NCBI GenBank assembly: GCA_024138015.1
Contig: JAMXBB010000009.1
Location: 39,492,344 to 39,556,343, forward strand
Direction of reading: 5' to 3'
Source: Lumnitzera littorea
Lineage: Eukaryota > Streptophyta > Magnoliopsida > Myrtales > Combretaceae
DNA length: 64,000 bases
Part shown: one piece after another, positions 10,144-22,984 of the stretch
How positions within the stretch are numbered: the first letter of the stretch is position 1
How the letters are laid out: the number at the start of each line of letters is the position of its first letter
Position numbers and translations under genes: made by a program
The notes under the pieces: generated by a model
What the model was told of the DNA's origin: nothing
The model's input: only the letters and a program-made list of their open reading frames with translations
Databases searched by the model: none

Positions 10144-13125
10144 TTAAGACTCGATACTAGATGCTATGGTAGAATTAAGATCTATGCCTCTAAGGCGCTC
10201 CTCTCTCTCAAGTTCTACCCTTGCAAGTTTGGCTTTAAGTAGCTCACATCTTTCTACAATGTCTCGATTTTCCAACACCTTTTGAGCCTCAATTGCAATA
10301 ATTCCCATCTTATAGAGCTTAAACTTAAAAGTATGTGTTGCAGTGACACTACTAATCAAAAGTTCGAGATTCTCTATAGATGATAAGTGCCAAGCTTCAT
10401 TAAGTAACCCTATAGCTTGCCTAAGTAGGCCTAAGAGATGAGTAGTCACATTAGAACCCAAACAGACGGATCCTATCCAAAAATCTCCCTCCATCCCGTA
10501 TAAGCACTCCAATGGTACTAGGAGGTTAAAAGGTATGGTAAAGCCATGAAAGGTGGTGGTATCTTCTAAGCTCGCTATTGCCTTGACTATGGCTCCTTTA
10601 TCTCAATGTTGTAATGTTCTAATCTTTAGGAGAAGTAATGTTGTAGGATCTCTTAGAATAGGCAAAGTTGTTTCACTACAAAGGGTAAGGACATTATTAA
10701 CTATAGTAACATCCATAAAAGAATTAAGCATAGTATGCATCTCTTTATTACAAAACCCTACACCTATCAAAGCATTAGTGAACACTTGAAACACACTTTC
10801 TTCTAAGAGTGAAAATTTGTTATCTTCACAATCATCAATGACATTGAACACATTGGAGATTCTGGTATTACCATGGGTACCTTCATTAACCTACTATGTG
10901 AAGTCTATTTCATCGATGAGTTTCCCCTCTTGGTCATCATCAGTATCTCTTGCAGAATCCTCTCTATCATGATCAGTGTGCTCAGGAGAATCCCTATAAT
11001 CGACCAACTCAACATCATCTTCTCCTTTGTCTACAATCTTAGTAATAGCAGGTCGATCTTTAGCTTAAAGCACCTTTCCCATATTGTAGCAACATGGAAA
11101 AGGCTGAGTGATAGGAGGGATACATTGACTTGAAGAAGTGCCTTTAGGGGTGTTGCAACTCATACCATTAAGATGATTTTTCATTGCCTTCTATTTAGTA
11201 GAAGTGTCGATCTTATCCTTTCCCCCTTGCTTCTGTGACATACAAGATTGAGAAAACTAAGAAGAGTAAACCTAAGGAAAAATATCAGTATTAAAAAAAA
11301 AAAAAAGAGGAGAGAGAGTTTATTGGCAATAATACCTCATGAATGCAGCTATGCTTAAGTTATTTGATGATCAGTGTGGGGGACGGTGAATGTTCATTTT
11401 GTGATTTACCTCGAGCATCATCAGACGACTTTGCACTATTAGATGATTTTAGGTCTTCTTTAAGTTGGAAGTAAAATTCATATCTTTGGATGACTAGTTC
11501 AAGCAAATCCTCATTAGCTATCTCTAAGACATACTTCTTCAACCCATCCAAATAATTTTTCCATTATGTAAGCTAGCTACTCAAAGTAACCTCAAAACAA
11601 CTCATGGAAGGAAAGAATAATTGCCAGATCCTTTCATGAATGTTCTTTCGATTCTTAAGTTTGAACACTTTGCAACACTTATAAAAACTATGATTAATGA
11701 CCGAATCATGAGGCACTCCTTAATCAAACCTCAATTGTCAAGCAACTTAGTCAGATGAATATTTCATGACACTACACTCAAGAAAGCAACTAAAAGCATT
11801 GGCCCAATCATGAAGTGATGGAAGACCCCTAAGTGTACTCCACAAGATAAACTGTATCTCAACATCAAAAAGCTTATCATAAAGCTTTATCAAGCTTACC
11901 AAGTCTTTTGAGCCGAAAGGGTAGATTTTTTAACACCATTCATATCCAGGCAATTCCTTTGTATATAAACAAAAACTGAACTCGTAACAAGCATCTATGA
12001 CATTCTTCAAAGTACTTGAGTGCTTTCTATTGACCCATCCCCAAGCTTAAGGTCTAACAACATCAAAATGTGTAAAAAGGAGAGCAAAATCTCCTATAAC
12101 GTTCCCAAAAGAACATGTGAAGAGATACTAGATCTACATAAGACACCACAACAAATCTCCTTTGTAAGCTTATCAAAGCCTTATAAAAAAGGTCCAAACG
12201 CCTATACAAGGAACCTAAGTAAAAGAGCCCCAAAGCAACATGTTCCCCTTGCATAACGTGAATAGTTAAGTGGAAGAGTCGAGGACTAACCCCGTTTTTT
12301 AGGCCCCTTGGGAACACGAATGATGACAACCAATAAGCAACGAAGGCTTCCAACTCATGCCTAAAATGTAAAACAAAATAGGTCAAGTTAGGGTTATAAT
12401 GTGAACATCAACGCGAAAGAGTGAATGATGACAATGTTACATTAAAATGTAGGAACTTACTCGCATTGATATTAAGGTCCCATCTTATCACGCTTATTTA
12501 GCCTAAAGAAGTGCTTGATCTAGGTACTAAGCGTACCATGTCTATGAGTATCTAAAGCCTCTTTTTTGTCCACTTCCAATAGTTTAATCAGTACCCGATC
12601 ATCTTCCAAGATTGTAGCTATGATGATGTCGATCAATTCAAGATTAGGAAGGCTCAAAAGAACAACAATATCCTTTAGTATTGAAGTGATCTTACCCCAT
12701 GTTATCATAAAGGTATGTGATTGAGTACACCAATAAAATTTGATAGCTCACTAAGTCTCTATCTCTTGCAAGCGATGCAAAGTTAAATAGGAAGATACTT
12801 ATATGGGATAGTATACCCCTACCTCTTCTAAAATGGATTTATATGTTGAATTCTTGAAAATATGCATCACGTAAGACGACCAGCCATTTATTATGTGCTT
12901 CGGGCCCTTAAAGCTACTTTTTGAAAGAAGGATTTCTTTCTTCTCATTTCTAAAGTGCAACACAAAATTTGCTTCCACCTCTACCCTCTTGTGTATTAGA
13001 AGTTTTTATCTTATGAAACGTAGCTTACCATTCTTAGGTAGATGTGAGTGTATATCCTACCTCTTTATATCTTACCAAAAGAAGTCATCTTCAATAGTTG
13101 GGTCTAACCATTTGTCTTGAGGTCA
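10144..13125 (-). pseudogene. Plant mobile domain (PMD) gene relic, antisense in outer element
   Basis: A minus-strand protein of the plant mobile domain (aminotransferase-like PMD) family, in pieces. The 12708-12520 segment reads WGKITSILKDIVVLLSLP, the PMD pattern of a tryptophan/glycine, then a 'T.L.D...LL.LP' core. The 12386-12063 segment has EAFVAYWLSSFVFP and GLFYLGSLYRRLDLFYKAL, matching the PMD 'EAFLALWLSRFVFP...LA.A.LASLYRDL' core. From about 11990 to 11360 a frame continues with LFDVEIQFILWSTLRGLPSL and GVPHDSVINHSFYKC, with a few stops. C-terminal pieces at 10851-10603 and 10512-10144 end in a charged helix (ENRDIVERCELLKAKLARVE). Intervening stops and frame shifts show decay. PMD proteins such as MAIN and MAIL1 act in the nucleus in silencing and development; this copy most likely encodes nothing. 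Confidence 0.78.
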
Positions 13126-13589
13126 GCAGACTATCGAAATGTGATATTTAAAATAGGCCAAAAGCTCATTTTTCTTGTTAGCATTCTTACTACAAGAATG
13201 ACTCTTCCCAAATTCTTTGCCTATGTCAATGACCCCTAAAGGTGGTAATGATGTCTATATGCAAGTATGAAAGAAAGTGAGCACTTGCAAATGAAAAGGA
13301 AGTAAAAGAGTTAGTAAAAGTAAGGTGCATTCGGAAAATATGACATCTATATATGAAAACTAAAGATAACACATATGTACAAAGGCTCTTGCAATGCATG
13401 ATGACAATAGGCAATTCACACATGAGGTCAATGATACCACACCCAGCTCACATGCTTGTGTTGATGTTTAACTGATATGTTCCTACACATGTGTTCATGT
13501 TAGAAGATTAATGTTCAATGCCTCATGCTTAGCTCATATAATGGGCTTTTGTCTTTTCATATTTATGTTAAGAAAATTTATGATTTGAC

Positions 13590-14880
13590 TACTTGCTTTC
13601 TGCTCATGTATTAAGCATTATGAAGTTAAGGCCTATATGATGCTCAAGCCTCATGTCGTGTTCAGGGGTTATGTGGTGTTTACGACTTACATGATGTTCA
13701 AACATCAAGTCATGTTCAAGAGTCATGTAGTGCTTAGGCTTTACATTGTGCTCAAACCTTAGGTCATGTTTAGACTTCATGATTGTATTCAGATCTCATG
13801 TTGTACTTAGTCCTTGCATTATACTTAAGCCTTGCGATGTGTTTAAGCCTCACATCATGTTTAGGCCTCATGCCGTAACATGTTCAACACTCATAACATG
13901 TTTAAGATTCATTTCATATTCAAAGCTCATGTTACATTCACAGATTATGTCGTATTGAAGACTCACATCGAGTTCAAGGCTCGTGATTACAACTCATGCT
14001 TACTCATATTCAACTATAATATTTGAGACTTATGTTCACTCTCATATTGAATGCTTAAGTGCAATCTTGTGTTCATTCATGATTAAGACTCTTATGTCAA
14101 GGCTCATGTTCGACTCATTTGATGGGACTCATATTCAGCTCACATGCCAAGGGTGTCATGTTTAATTTATGTACATAACTCACACATACTCATATTGAAG
14201 GTTTAGAACTGCTCATGTTAGAACCCCACATGTACTTGTACCAAAGGGATTATGCTGGATTGAAGTGTTCAACTCTTATGTATTTATACGAAAGGCCTAT
14301 AATTGGTTCATGTGTACTTAAGTCCTAGACTCACTTTCAACTCTCGCGTACTCGTGTTCAAGGTTTATGTTCAATTCATATGCTATACTTACTTAGAAGC
14401 TTCATGTTCATTTCCCATAATTTAGCTCACAATTACTCATGCTAAAGGGGGTCATGTTCATTTCAAATTTTCAATTCACAAGTACTAATGTTAAAGAGGT
14501 TTGAAGCTTGTGTTCAATTCCCACTCTAAGTTCACATTCCAGGTTCATGATTGGTTCACATATTTAAGGCTCACATTGCATCATGCCTAAGAATTTGTTG
14601 TGCCATGTTTAAAGACTTACATCATGATTAAAGATCATGTCATGCTCAAGACTTACATCATGTTAAAGACTTATGTTTTATTAATGTGTGTGCTCAACTT
14701 ATGGGTTTTTGTTTGACTCTCATGTATTAATGTCCAAGCCTCATGTTTAGTTCATCTGATATGTAAGGGTCACTCTCACCTCTCATGTGCTCATGTGTGC
14801 ATGCCCTCACGACTCAGTATTCATGTTCAATTCGTATTTTAAGCTGCAATTGGTTTAGAGGCCTCATATGACCTAAGTAT
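13590..14880. repeat. Degenerate minisatellite, unit about 24 bp
   Basis: More than a kilobase of imperfect repeats built from variants of 'cttaagcctcatgtcatgtt'. The words catgttcaa, ctcatgtt, atgcttaag and gcctcatg recur every 20-30 bp throughout. It lies inside the outer element downstream of the antisense gene. Large Tat/Ogre-type elements are known to carry such internal arrays. Open frames here are by-products of the repeat. Confidence 0.8.
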
Positions 14881-17800
14881 TATACCTCTTCATTGTTACT
14901 CGTTGATGAAGATTGCTCCTAGTTGGCCCTTAGTTTATGAACAATCATGGTTCAAGCAGTAAAGAGTTTACTCTCTTTAAATATACCGGTTTGCTAACTA
15001 GTGCTGAGATGAGATCTAATCCTCAAGTTTCATTTGTAGACTTTTGACCCTTAGTTGTAAGTAGCAACGGTCCAGACAGTTAAGAGATCCTCTTTAAATT
15101 GAGCAAATTTGCTTATTGCAGCAAGTTCAAGATGTTGGCCACTTAAAATATGATTGTGAACTTTAAAATATTGATTGTGCTATTTGTGAAAAAATGGACA
15201 AAGAGATGTTGGTTTCACAATTAAAATAAAGAGGGTAGAAGGATGCAATGATCAATGGTGAAGAGACATGCATGCATATATTTAACTCACAACAACCTAA
15301 AAAATAGAGTGTTCAACAAAATTCAACAATCGTAACACCAAGTCCAAAGAGTGATTCAATAAAGTCACATATATTCAAAACCATGACAATGATTAAGGTG
15401 AGGATTCACATGAAGTAAGATAAGTATCAACCCAATCAAATATGATTCCATGCAAAAGCTATAACGATTTATAAATGGCAACAGCAAGTTAACTATATTC
15501 TTATATTGATATGTGAATTTACTTCTATCTACGATACACTGACTATTCGTATCTAGAAGCGAATGCAAATCCAATCTAACAACCAATAATTGAGTGCCAA
15601 GACAAGAAGAAAGTAAATATACTCAAGTGGACGAACAACTATGTTAGCCTTATAATTATGAAGTAGAGTAAAATGTGATATAGAGAAAAAGGCATGGGTT
15701 GATAAGAAGAAGATGGTCTTGAGTGGGATAAAACAGCTAAAAGAAAGCAATTTAATATTATTGAAAGGGAAAGACAGTTTGTGATTGTGAGAAAAAGGGT
15801 TTTAGAAAAAGTGAAGATGATGTGTCAACATGTTGCATGTCCATCACACTTTGCCATAAATTAATATCAGCCCTTTAGTAAAATAGTTCATGTGAAAAAA
15901 GCCATATCTTTATGCTTAAAAAAAAAAATTAAGGACACCACATATGTTCACTTTGCCAACTTGAAACTCTCCTCCTCTCTCTCTTTCTATCTCACAGCAC
16001 AACATTCCTCTCTCTCTTGACCTCCTTACACCCGTACCCTACATATACACACACTTGTGCAATATAGCCTCCACAAAGATACATTCCCTATCATTGTGCC
16101 TTCCCTTCGGAGCCTAGACTCAAGAATGACTCCTAAGTGACTAGTCGGTAGGTATAAAGATATGTTCAATTTGGGGAATTGTGTCCTTCTATATTATTGT
16201 AATCGAGGTTGTTGTACATATGGGTCATGGTTATGGGATTTTATTTCTTTCAATTTGCTTTAGTCCACTAAATTTCAAGTCAAGGAGCATCATATTAGCA
16301 CATTTTAATGGTTTAATACTACATGTAAATTGCTCAACGAAATGCCTAAGAGGAGTTTGGTCACTTACAGTATTGTGTGTATGGTGGTCAATAAAATGTT
16401 TGAGAGATATGATGCTTTATGCAACTTGATAATTACAAAGTTTGTGAACTATGGAAGTATTGAAGTGTATTGAATATAGAAATTTGCAAGATTATGACAG
16501 TGAGATGTATGAAGACGTTATAGAGGAGCACATTACCTATCATTTACGTTATGATTTCATACTTAATTTGTTGAATGGAGTAAGTGTAAAGGAAAGAGCT
16601 TGCAGTTTGCTTCTATAAGTAGAAAAGATGCATTTGCATGTTTTAAGAAGATGTCTACCAAAGTATGAATTTATAGTGGACTTACTTCATGATCAAATCA
16701 AAGTTAGACAACAACTTTTAATTAAAGTTATATTGATAAAGTAGTTAAGAAAGTATCAAGGCAGTGACAAGATTAGGACCAAGTATTTATTTGTTTAGAC
16801 AATGTTATTGAACAACCATTAAAAGAAGAATATGGGAAACAACAACAAAGTACTTAAAGTAATCCAGCAGAGTATAAGGCTACTTACACTCAATGAATAG
16901 CTTCTATGATTAAGTAATTTCAAAGCACTTCACTCAATGTATGGGGTTGATACTCAACACTATTATCAAAAGAAAAAAAAAAAAACAAGAAAGTTAGTAA
17001 GTACTAAGGAAAAGGAAATAAGGCTAGAAACACAATGACAAGAAGAAAGTGGCATCAACAAGTTGCAAAAGAGAAATGGGGATTCTTTTTTTTTTTTTAC
17101 TTGTTAGAAAAAAAACGAAGAAGAAGATACGAAGTCAAAATAAATAAGTAAATAAGAAGAAGATGGAAAATAAACATGCGTGTTGTAACTTACTACGTTG
17201 CTAAAGGAAAAAGGAATCAGCTACTGGTCACTCTTCTTGGTCTGTCTTCTTTACTCTTCTATTGGATAAGAGCTTCCATCAAGAGCTTGCAAGTCATACT
17301 AAATGAGAAACAAGAATGAAAAAAAAAATAAGGATAATAAAACGTACCATGACTGGTTGGAGAGGAAGTTGCTATTTCTTCTTCTTCTTTTTTTTTTTTT
17401 TTTTCTTTACTACGATGGCTAGGTTCAGGCCATGGGTGATGGAATTGGTTGCATTTTGGGAGCAAGTAAAAAGCAAGTTAACAATTATCCAACTTTTGAT
17501 GGAAATGAAGGTATCTCATTTTAAGTTTATGGGTCGTCTATTTGGACATTATATTCACAATGTCTTATATGGCTCTCTTGGTTAACTTATCAACAAAGTA
17601 GAATAGGCCGTTTTTGTTTTTCTTTTTTCGTTTTTCTTTTGGTCCGTCTCCTAGTGATGCCTAAATGGAGCTATTCATTTTAGCATGAAATCCTGCAAAT
17701 TGATGAGCATTCTCTATCCAATAATAATCACATAAAATGCATTCTCCATCCAATGTTTAGTGGGTGCATGTCTATAAGAATATGAAAATGGTGAAAGTCG

Positions 17801-18530
17801 ATCCCTTGCCCTTTGTTGCAATATACTAAAGTATATTATTCTACGAAGATTATTTTGATGTTCTATGATAATGGGCTCATGGCGATATTTGTACGGTGTA
17901 CAAGTGTGAACCCATCACATTGAAAATGTCGATATGGATTGAGGATAAGCCCTACGTGTTCAGCCATTAGACTTAAATTCATCATGCCTGTTGAAAGCCA
18001 AAACTGAAGCAACATAGTTAAGGATTGAAGATAAGCCTTACATTTTCTTAAAGTATTTTCAAAGGAATTTTCTAAACAAGATAAGCCTTACGGGATCGCC
18101 ATATTCATTGTGCAACAAATAAGATTTGGTTGACACAAGAAGACTTTACAAAAAGAATGTCTTATATAAGAAGAAAATTAAAGCAATATTGATTTATGGA
18201 GTCAACCCGATGAGATCACTAATGTAAACTTAGCACACAAATGCAATACGACGGAATCAATAACTCATATGGTTTGAATCAAAGAGACAAATTAACTCAA
18301 GAAGAGACAGCTTAAAAATGATTTATTTCAAAGTGATGCCTTAAGGGCAATGTACAACCTAATCTAACTGAGGTATGACACACAATTAAAAGGTGCTGCT
18401 AACTCATGCAGTAAGAGAATTCTTAAATGAATTTAGCAATGATGCAGCTATTCAATAGTGCGTATGTGCTTGGGTCATCTAATAGACTAAATCGATGCCT
18501 AAACCCCTTCGACTTTGTTCAATGAACTTT
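14881..18530. other. Non-coding 3' internal part of the outer element
   Basis: No conserved coding motif on either strand. It contains CT-rich stretches (15966-16018), homopolymers (about 17086, 17390) and AT-rich filler. Short frames such as the one around the poly-T tract at 17380-17404, which reads as poly-Phe, are artefacts. Confidence 0.6.
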
Positions 18531-18545
18531 GGTCTGGGGACAAAA
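18531..18545 (+). other. Purine-rich tract before the outer 3' LTR
   Basis: The sequence ggtctggggacaaaa ends exactly where the 3' LTR copy begins (TGTATAGGGC). It fixes the plus orientation of the outer element. Confidence 0.7.
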
Positions 18546-18652
18546 TGTATAGGGCTAAATTCAAGTTTAGGCTTTAAGCCCATTATTTAATTGGGTATGG
18601 CTCTTTAAGCTAGGTAACGGGGCCTAGAGAGTTAAGTTCAGATACCCAGTGT
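18546..18652 (+). repeat. Outer 3' LTR, left piece
   Basis: 107 bp colinear with the first 106 bp of the 5' LTR (8901-9006), including aagcttta-type and ttaattgggt/ttaattgag blocks. Similarity stops exactly where the inner gypsy LTR begins. Confidence 0.85.
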
Positions 18653-19096
18653 TGTTAGGTGATTTTATAATGGAATCTCACTCCTATAAAACACAAAGAA
18701 CTAAATGGTACCAGGGTTAGTCAGGCGTAACTACTTTGATGCCTAAGTCAATAAATATGTTTAAGAGAAGATAAGTAAATAGTTATGGATCATGAAAGAG
18801 TTTTTACAGTGCTTTTTCTCTGTATTTATAGGCGAATATTGGGTGTTTGAAGCAGTAGTTAATCATTGATCATGAGACAAGTGGAGACCTCATAATTAAG
18901 CACATGCCTAAAATATAAGAGTGAAGGGTGGTTATGTAATGGAGCTATGCTAAACGATAATCGTTTGCACTACTTTTGTTAAGTTCAAACTAGATATGAA
19001 ATTTTCTTAGTTGACGTCTGTCGACAATAAAGTTACTTAGCTTTTCATCAATCAAATGGCTGAGTGAATTCAAAAGATGAAATCTGACAATCTACA
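18653..19096 (-). repeat. 3' LTR of the inner gypsy element
   Basis: 444 bp with the same length and order as 32822-33265. On the minus strand it has a TATA box (TATAAATA at 18830-18823), consistent with minus-strand transcription. Differences from the partner LTR are frequent and mostly transitions, so the insertion is old. Confidence 0.9.
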
Positions 19097-19110
19097 TTTG
19101 CCCCTTAACT
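19097..19110 (-). other. Polypurine tract of the inner element
   Basis: On the minus strand the tract reads agttaaggggcaaa, ending at the 3' LTR start. It confirms the orientation deduced from pol. Confidence 0.75.
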
Positions 19111-19500
19111 CTCATGGTCAAGAACTCGACTTGAGGGAGTAAATAAAGCTTAAGGTTCTATTGGTAGGGTTAGAGTGTGAAAAACTAAGTTTCCTAAATG
19201 TTGAGTAATGTGGGAAGATTTTTTATTTTCATTTAGAGCATGACAAATCTTATCTTAGCTAAAAAGTTGTAACTCTTCAATTTTCTTGCCTATCTAAAAA
19301 ACTAAGTGGTAGCAAGTATGACAACAAGTACAACAGCTATCACTCTAACCATAATTACACTTTAAGGCTAATAACTATTAGAGCTATGACAACTATTGGA
19401 TCTCTGTCTTAGAATACATGTCAAATATCTATACAATACCATCTAATCAGTGTGACATTGTTATTAGAAACATGTTAGGGTTACAAGGGGCAATTATTTA

Positions 19501-19507
19501 TATATAA
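19501..19507 (+). promoter_or_regulatory. Candidate TATA box of the antisense gene
   Basis: tatataa followed by gg, about 140 nt upstream of the first antisense-gene coding block and on the same strand. No cap site or start codon could be fixed, so this is tentative. Confidence 0.35.
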
Positions 19508-19639
19508 GGAATTTTCAATAGTGAAAGGAGATTTCTTTGTTTCATTTTCTTTTGTATCAATAAGCTTTCACTTCGTCTTCATTTTCAAAATTCTCAAAAG
19601 TTTTGTAACTTTTATCATAAAGCCGAAATCGGGTATGGT

Positions 19640-22373
19640 TCGAAACATAATTCGTTGACTTGTTCTTTCAGATTCTAAGGCGATTGAGACCAAGGCTACT
19701 TCTCTCCCTCAAAAAAGATATGAAACGGTATATTCCTTGAGTAGCTCAGCCAACAATGTGGTAGAGTGGTGAGACAAACTCACTCATATTAACTCTCTTG
19801 TAGTAGACACCTATCCAGATGACAAAGAAGGAAGATCTGTAGCCAAATATTTGTATAATAACATAGTTTACCTTAGTGATTCTCTAAACAGAGTGGTAAG
19901 TACTGCCGATAAAGTTCTTTGTTTCAAAATACAATAAATACTAGTAAGATCTTCTTGAAGTATGGAATCTACAGAGGCTGAGAGAAGAGGAAAGGGTATA
20001 CTTTTCAAGGGAGTGTGAGTTTCACATTTGTCTAAAGTACCTTGCCTTTAGATTGCGCTTCCCATTTTTTGCTTTCGTTAAGCAATTCTTTAACTATTTC
20101 CAAGTTATGCTAAACATGTTCTCGCTAAAAACTTATTGGCTTCTTACAGCTTTTGGGATAGTTTGTAAAGAGGTCAAGGTTAAGGCTATGCCTCAATTAT
20201 TTAGGTACTTCTTTACAATAAGGAGGCAGCTCGATGGTTAGTACTTCGCGACTACTAAGTATAGGTAGAAATTCATGGACGGATTAGAGTCCAAGATCCA
20301 TAAATGGCACAATAAGTTTGTGTTAATTATATCGAATGAAGAATTGGACTTTTAGACTCAATGAACTGAACTTATTCATACTAAAGACATTAAGTTGATG
20401 TGGAATGATGTTACTACAAAAAAAAAAAAAAAAAAAAAGATTCAAGAAAGAAGAAAAAAAAAAATGTTTTTCTGGGACACAAAGAGAATAATAAGGTGAT
20501 ATGAAAATGTTAGGCCAATCTCTCCAAAAAAGAAAAAAGCTATGCTATTGAGTAATTGCCGTACTGAGTAGAGCTACAAGAGGAAAGACATTCACGTAAC
20601 TTGGGGGAAGAATAATCTAGCCTTTGAGCTTCACTCGGTATAAAACATGTAAGTCCTTGATTTCTCTGTTTTTATTGTTAATGCATTTACCTTTTATTGT
20701 AAACATGGACATAAGCAACATAGATCCTACCAAACAATTGGCCCAAGTAAGGGCCAAAAAGTCCAAAGCTGATAAACGAGTAGGCACTAAGATAACTATG
20801 ACCCGACCAGTTGCTTTAAGAAAAGCCATACAAGAGAAAGTGGCAAAGCAAGTAGTAACCTAAAAGAAGGCGTCCCATCCGACCGATAAGCAATAAGGGA
20901 GTGAAAAGCTTGGTGTTGTTGAGGCCACACAAGTTGAAGTGATCTTACTTCCAAAAAATATTCCTCTAGCTGAAGAGCCAAGAGATTTCAACTAAGATAT
21001 TAGTGTTCACAGTAGGGTTGAAATCACTCATCATGAGGCTGCTGAGGGGCTGTCACTGCAAGTGGATATTTTGCCAAGTCCTAGTAAAAGAAGTAGGAGG
21101 AAGCTCATCGGCCAACCTCCATCTAAGAGATCTAAGACTTTAGATGAGAGGATGAAGGAGGCCATGAGGAATAAAGCTCTTGGTATCAATAGTGCCAAAT
21201 TCACCCCTAACAGCATGGTAAGTGAGTTCTTTGTTTCGTACAAGGATCACAATATTCTCTACACTAATTCAACCTTAGGCGACAAGATCAAATCCTTAGC
21301 TTTGATGGAAGGCATTCTTCTTACCAAGAATAAGGAGATTGCGAAGAAGGATGTCAATAGGGTTGGTGGTTGTAACAAGGAACATATTGTAGCTAAATTG
21401 TATGATGTAAGTATTAATTGAATCCTTTCACTTATGGCACATGTTTTATTACTGATATAATCCTATTTGTATGTAGGTCAATAGCCATGTTATGATGGCT
21501 TTGGATGAAGCCGATAAGGAGATGAAGAAGATAATAAAAATTTATTGTTCCACGGGTGATCTAGCAAATTTATCATTTTTATTATTGACTTATTATAGAA
21601 AATCAAAGATGCATGCAACTCTTCTAAGGCTCAGACAATGGCAGCTGAGAGTACCAGAATCAAGGTTGAGATGGAGGCTAGAAAATATCAAGAGTAGTTG
21701 GTTGTCAAGAAATTAGCACATTCGTTAATGGCCGATAAAGTCTCGAGCCTTAAAGCTAAGTGCAAGGAGCAATATAAGGAGGCTAAAGACTTGAAGGAGG
21801 AGCTTCATAGGGAAAGGGAAGAGTGTTGGGGGTTGGGTCGAATGCTCAACTCAATGAGTGATGAGGAGAATAGGCTTAAGGTACAAATAAAAGAATTAGA
21901 GACTAATAACTCTAGATTGCAAAGTCGTATTGTTGAATTAGAGGAGGCAACGATCAAAGTGCCCTTTGTCGAAGAAGCATTAGAGATTGTAACTCTAAGT
22001 TAGCAATATGAGAGATTGCTTAGAAAGAAGTTATTGGAGGGGGTTTAATTAATGAGAGAAGAAATTTTAAACTTTCACTCTAAATACAATCTTTTGTGCT
22101 TGGATTTTGCTGATGTCGATGATAATGTTAGTAGTTGTATTAAGGAAGTTGGCGAAGATACAGGTGCTGAGGTCCAAATGCATAGTGATGACAATAAGGT
22201 TTACATTGAAGACCCTTATGATGATGAGGACAAACTATCTAAGGAAATCCCTTACATGCATAAAGAGAAATCCACTTATTCTAAAACCCCCAGCATTGAG
22301 AAAGAAATATGCTCCAGTAAGGCCTTATCTTTTGATCAAGGGAATGCCTCTGCATAATCTAAGAACAACTTAA
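19640..22373 (+). pseudogene. Antisense extra ORF (aORF) of the inner element
   Basis: Coding fragments on the plus strand, opposite to the element's own genes, between integrase and the 3' LTR. The first part (about 19680-20400, broken by stops) has hydrophobic blocks (PISHFLLSL-like, KLIGFLQLLG, LFRYFFTIRRQL) that resemble the 'putative gypsy type transposon' domain (PF04195, Transposase_28). The middle (20706-21406) is basic, with KRSRRKLIGQPPSKRSKTLDE and GDKIKSLALMEG. A GT-AG intron is clear at 21407-21478 (gtaagt...tatgtag), joining KLYD to VNSHVMMALDEADKE. The C-terminal part (21698-22003) is a coiled coil rich in Lys/Glu/Leu, followed by an acidic tail (22052-22357) ending at a stop. 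Several frame changes and stops show decay. Antisense ORFs in this place are known in Tat-lineage elements; their function is unknown. Confidence 0.7.
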
Positions 22374-22984
22374 AATCGTAGGATTGTTACTGTGTTTTGT
22401 TTTTACTAAGTTATATGAATAAGGATCGGTTGAGTGGTTGAACATTTAATATTGTATTAATATTAGTCACATTTCCTCTCATGTGTAATTTAATACTTTT
22501 AGCACATTTAATTTCATGCGCTTTGTTTCTCGGCATGTTTTATTTCACACGCCTATTTTCCTCAACGTGTTTTATTTCACCCACGATATGTTAGATGTCT
22601 TTTTAAAGACTATTCATTAGTTATTTGAGACGTAGACGAGTCATCTTACTTAAGCCACGAGATCGCCTATAAAAACTAATACATTTGTTATTTGGTTTTT
22701 CAGTTAAATTATAAAGTTCCCTAACTACGATAGGTTTGAACTTATTAAATATTAGTTCGTTCAATACACAGTTTGAACTTGATAATAATCTGTTAATCAC
22801 AAAATGATTAGGAAGGAAAATAAATCAACATTGGAAGTTAGAATAAGTGTTCACATTTGAAACAAGAGCTAGGCTATTGTCTTACAAAACAAGTGGAGAT
22901 AATTTAAAACGTCAAAGTGATTAATCAAAATAAAGCTTCAAGTTCTTAACATTCCATATGCAAGAGATGATTGTTTCATCCAAC
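22374..22984. other. Spacer between aORF and integrase ends
   Basis: AT-rich spacer where the convergent aORF and integrase reading directions meet. No coding signal seen. Confidence 0.5.

Noticed and set aside
13746..14165. Frames of 60-70 codons in the 13.6-14.9 kb region
   Set aside because: They follow the minisatellite unit and repeat the same few residues.
17316..17585. Plus-strand frame with a run of Phe
   Set aside because: Created by a poly-T tract; no conserved motif.
22052..22373. Two overlapping plus-strand frames at the aORF end
   Set aside because: Only the acidic frame continues the coiled-coil protein; the Met/Leu/Lys-rich one is its shadow.
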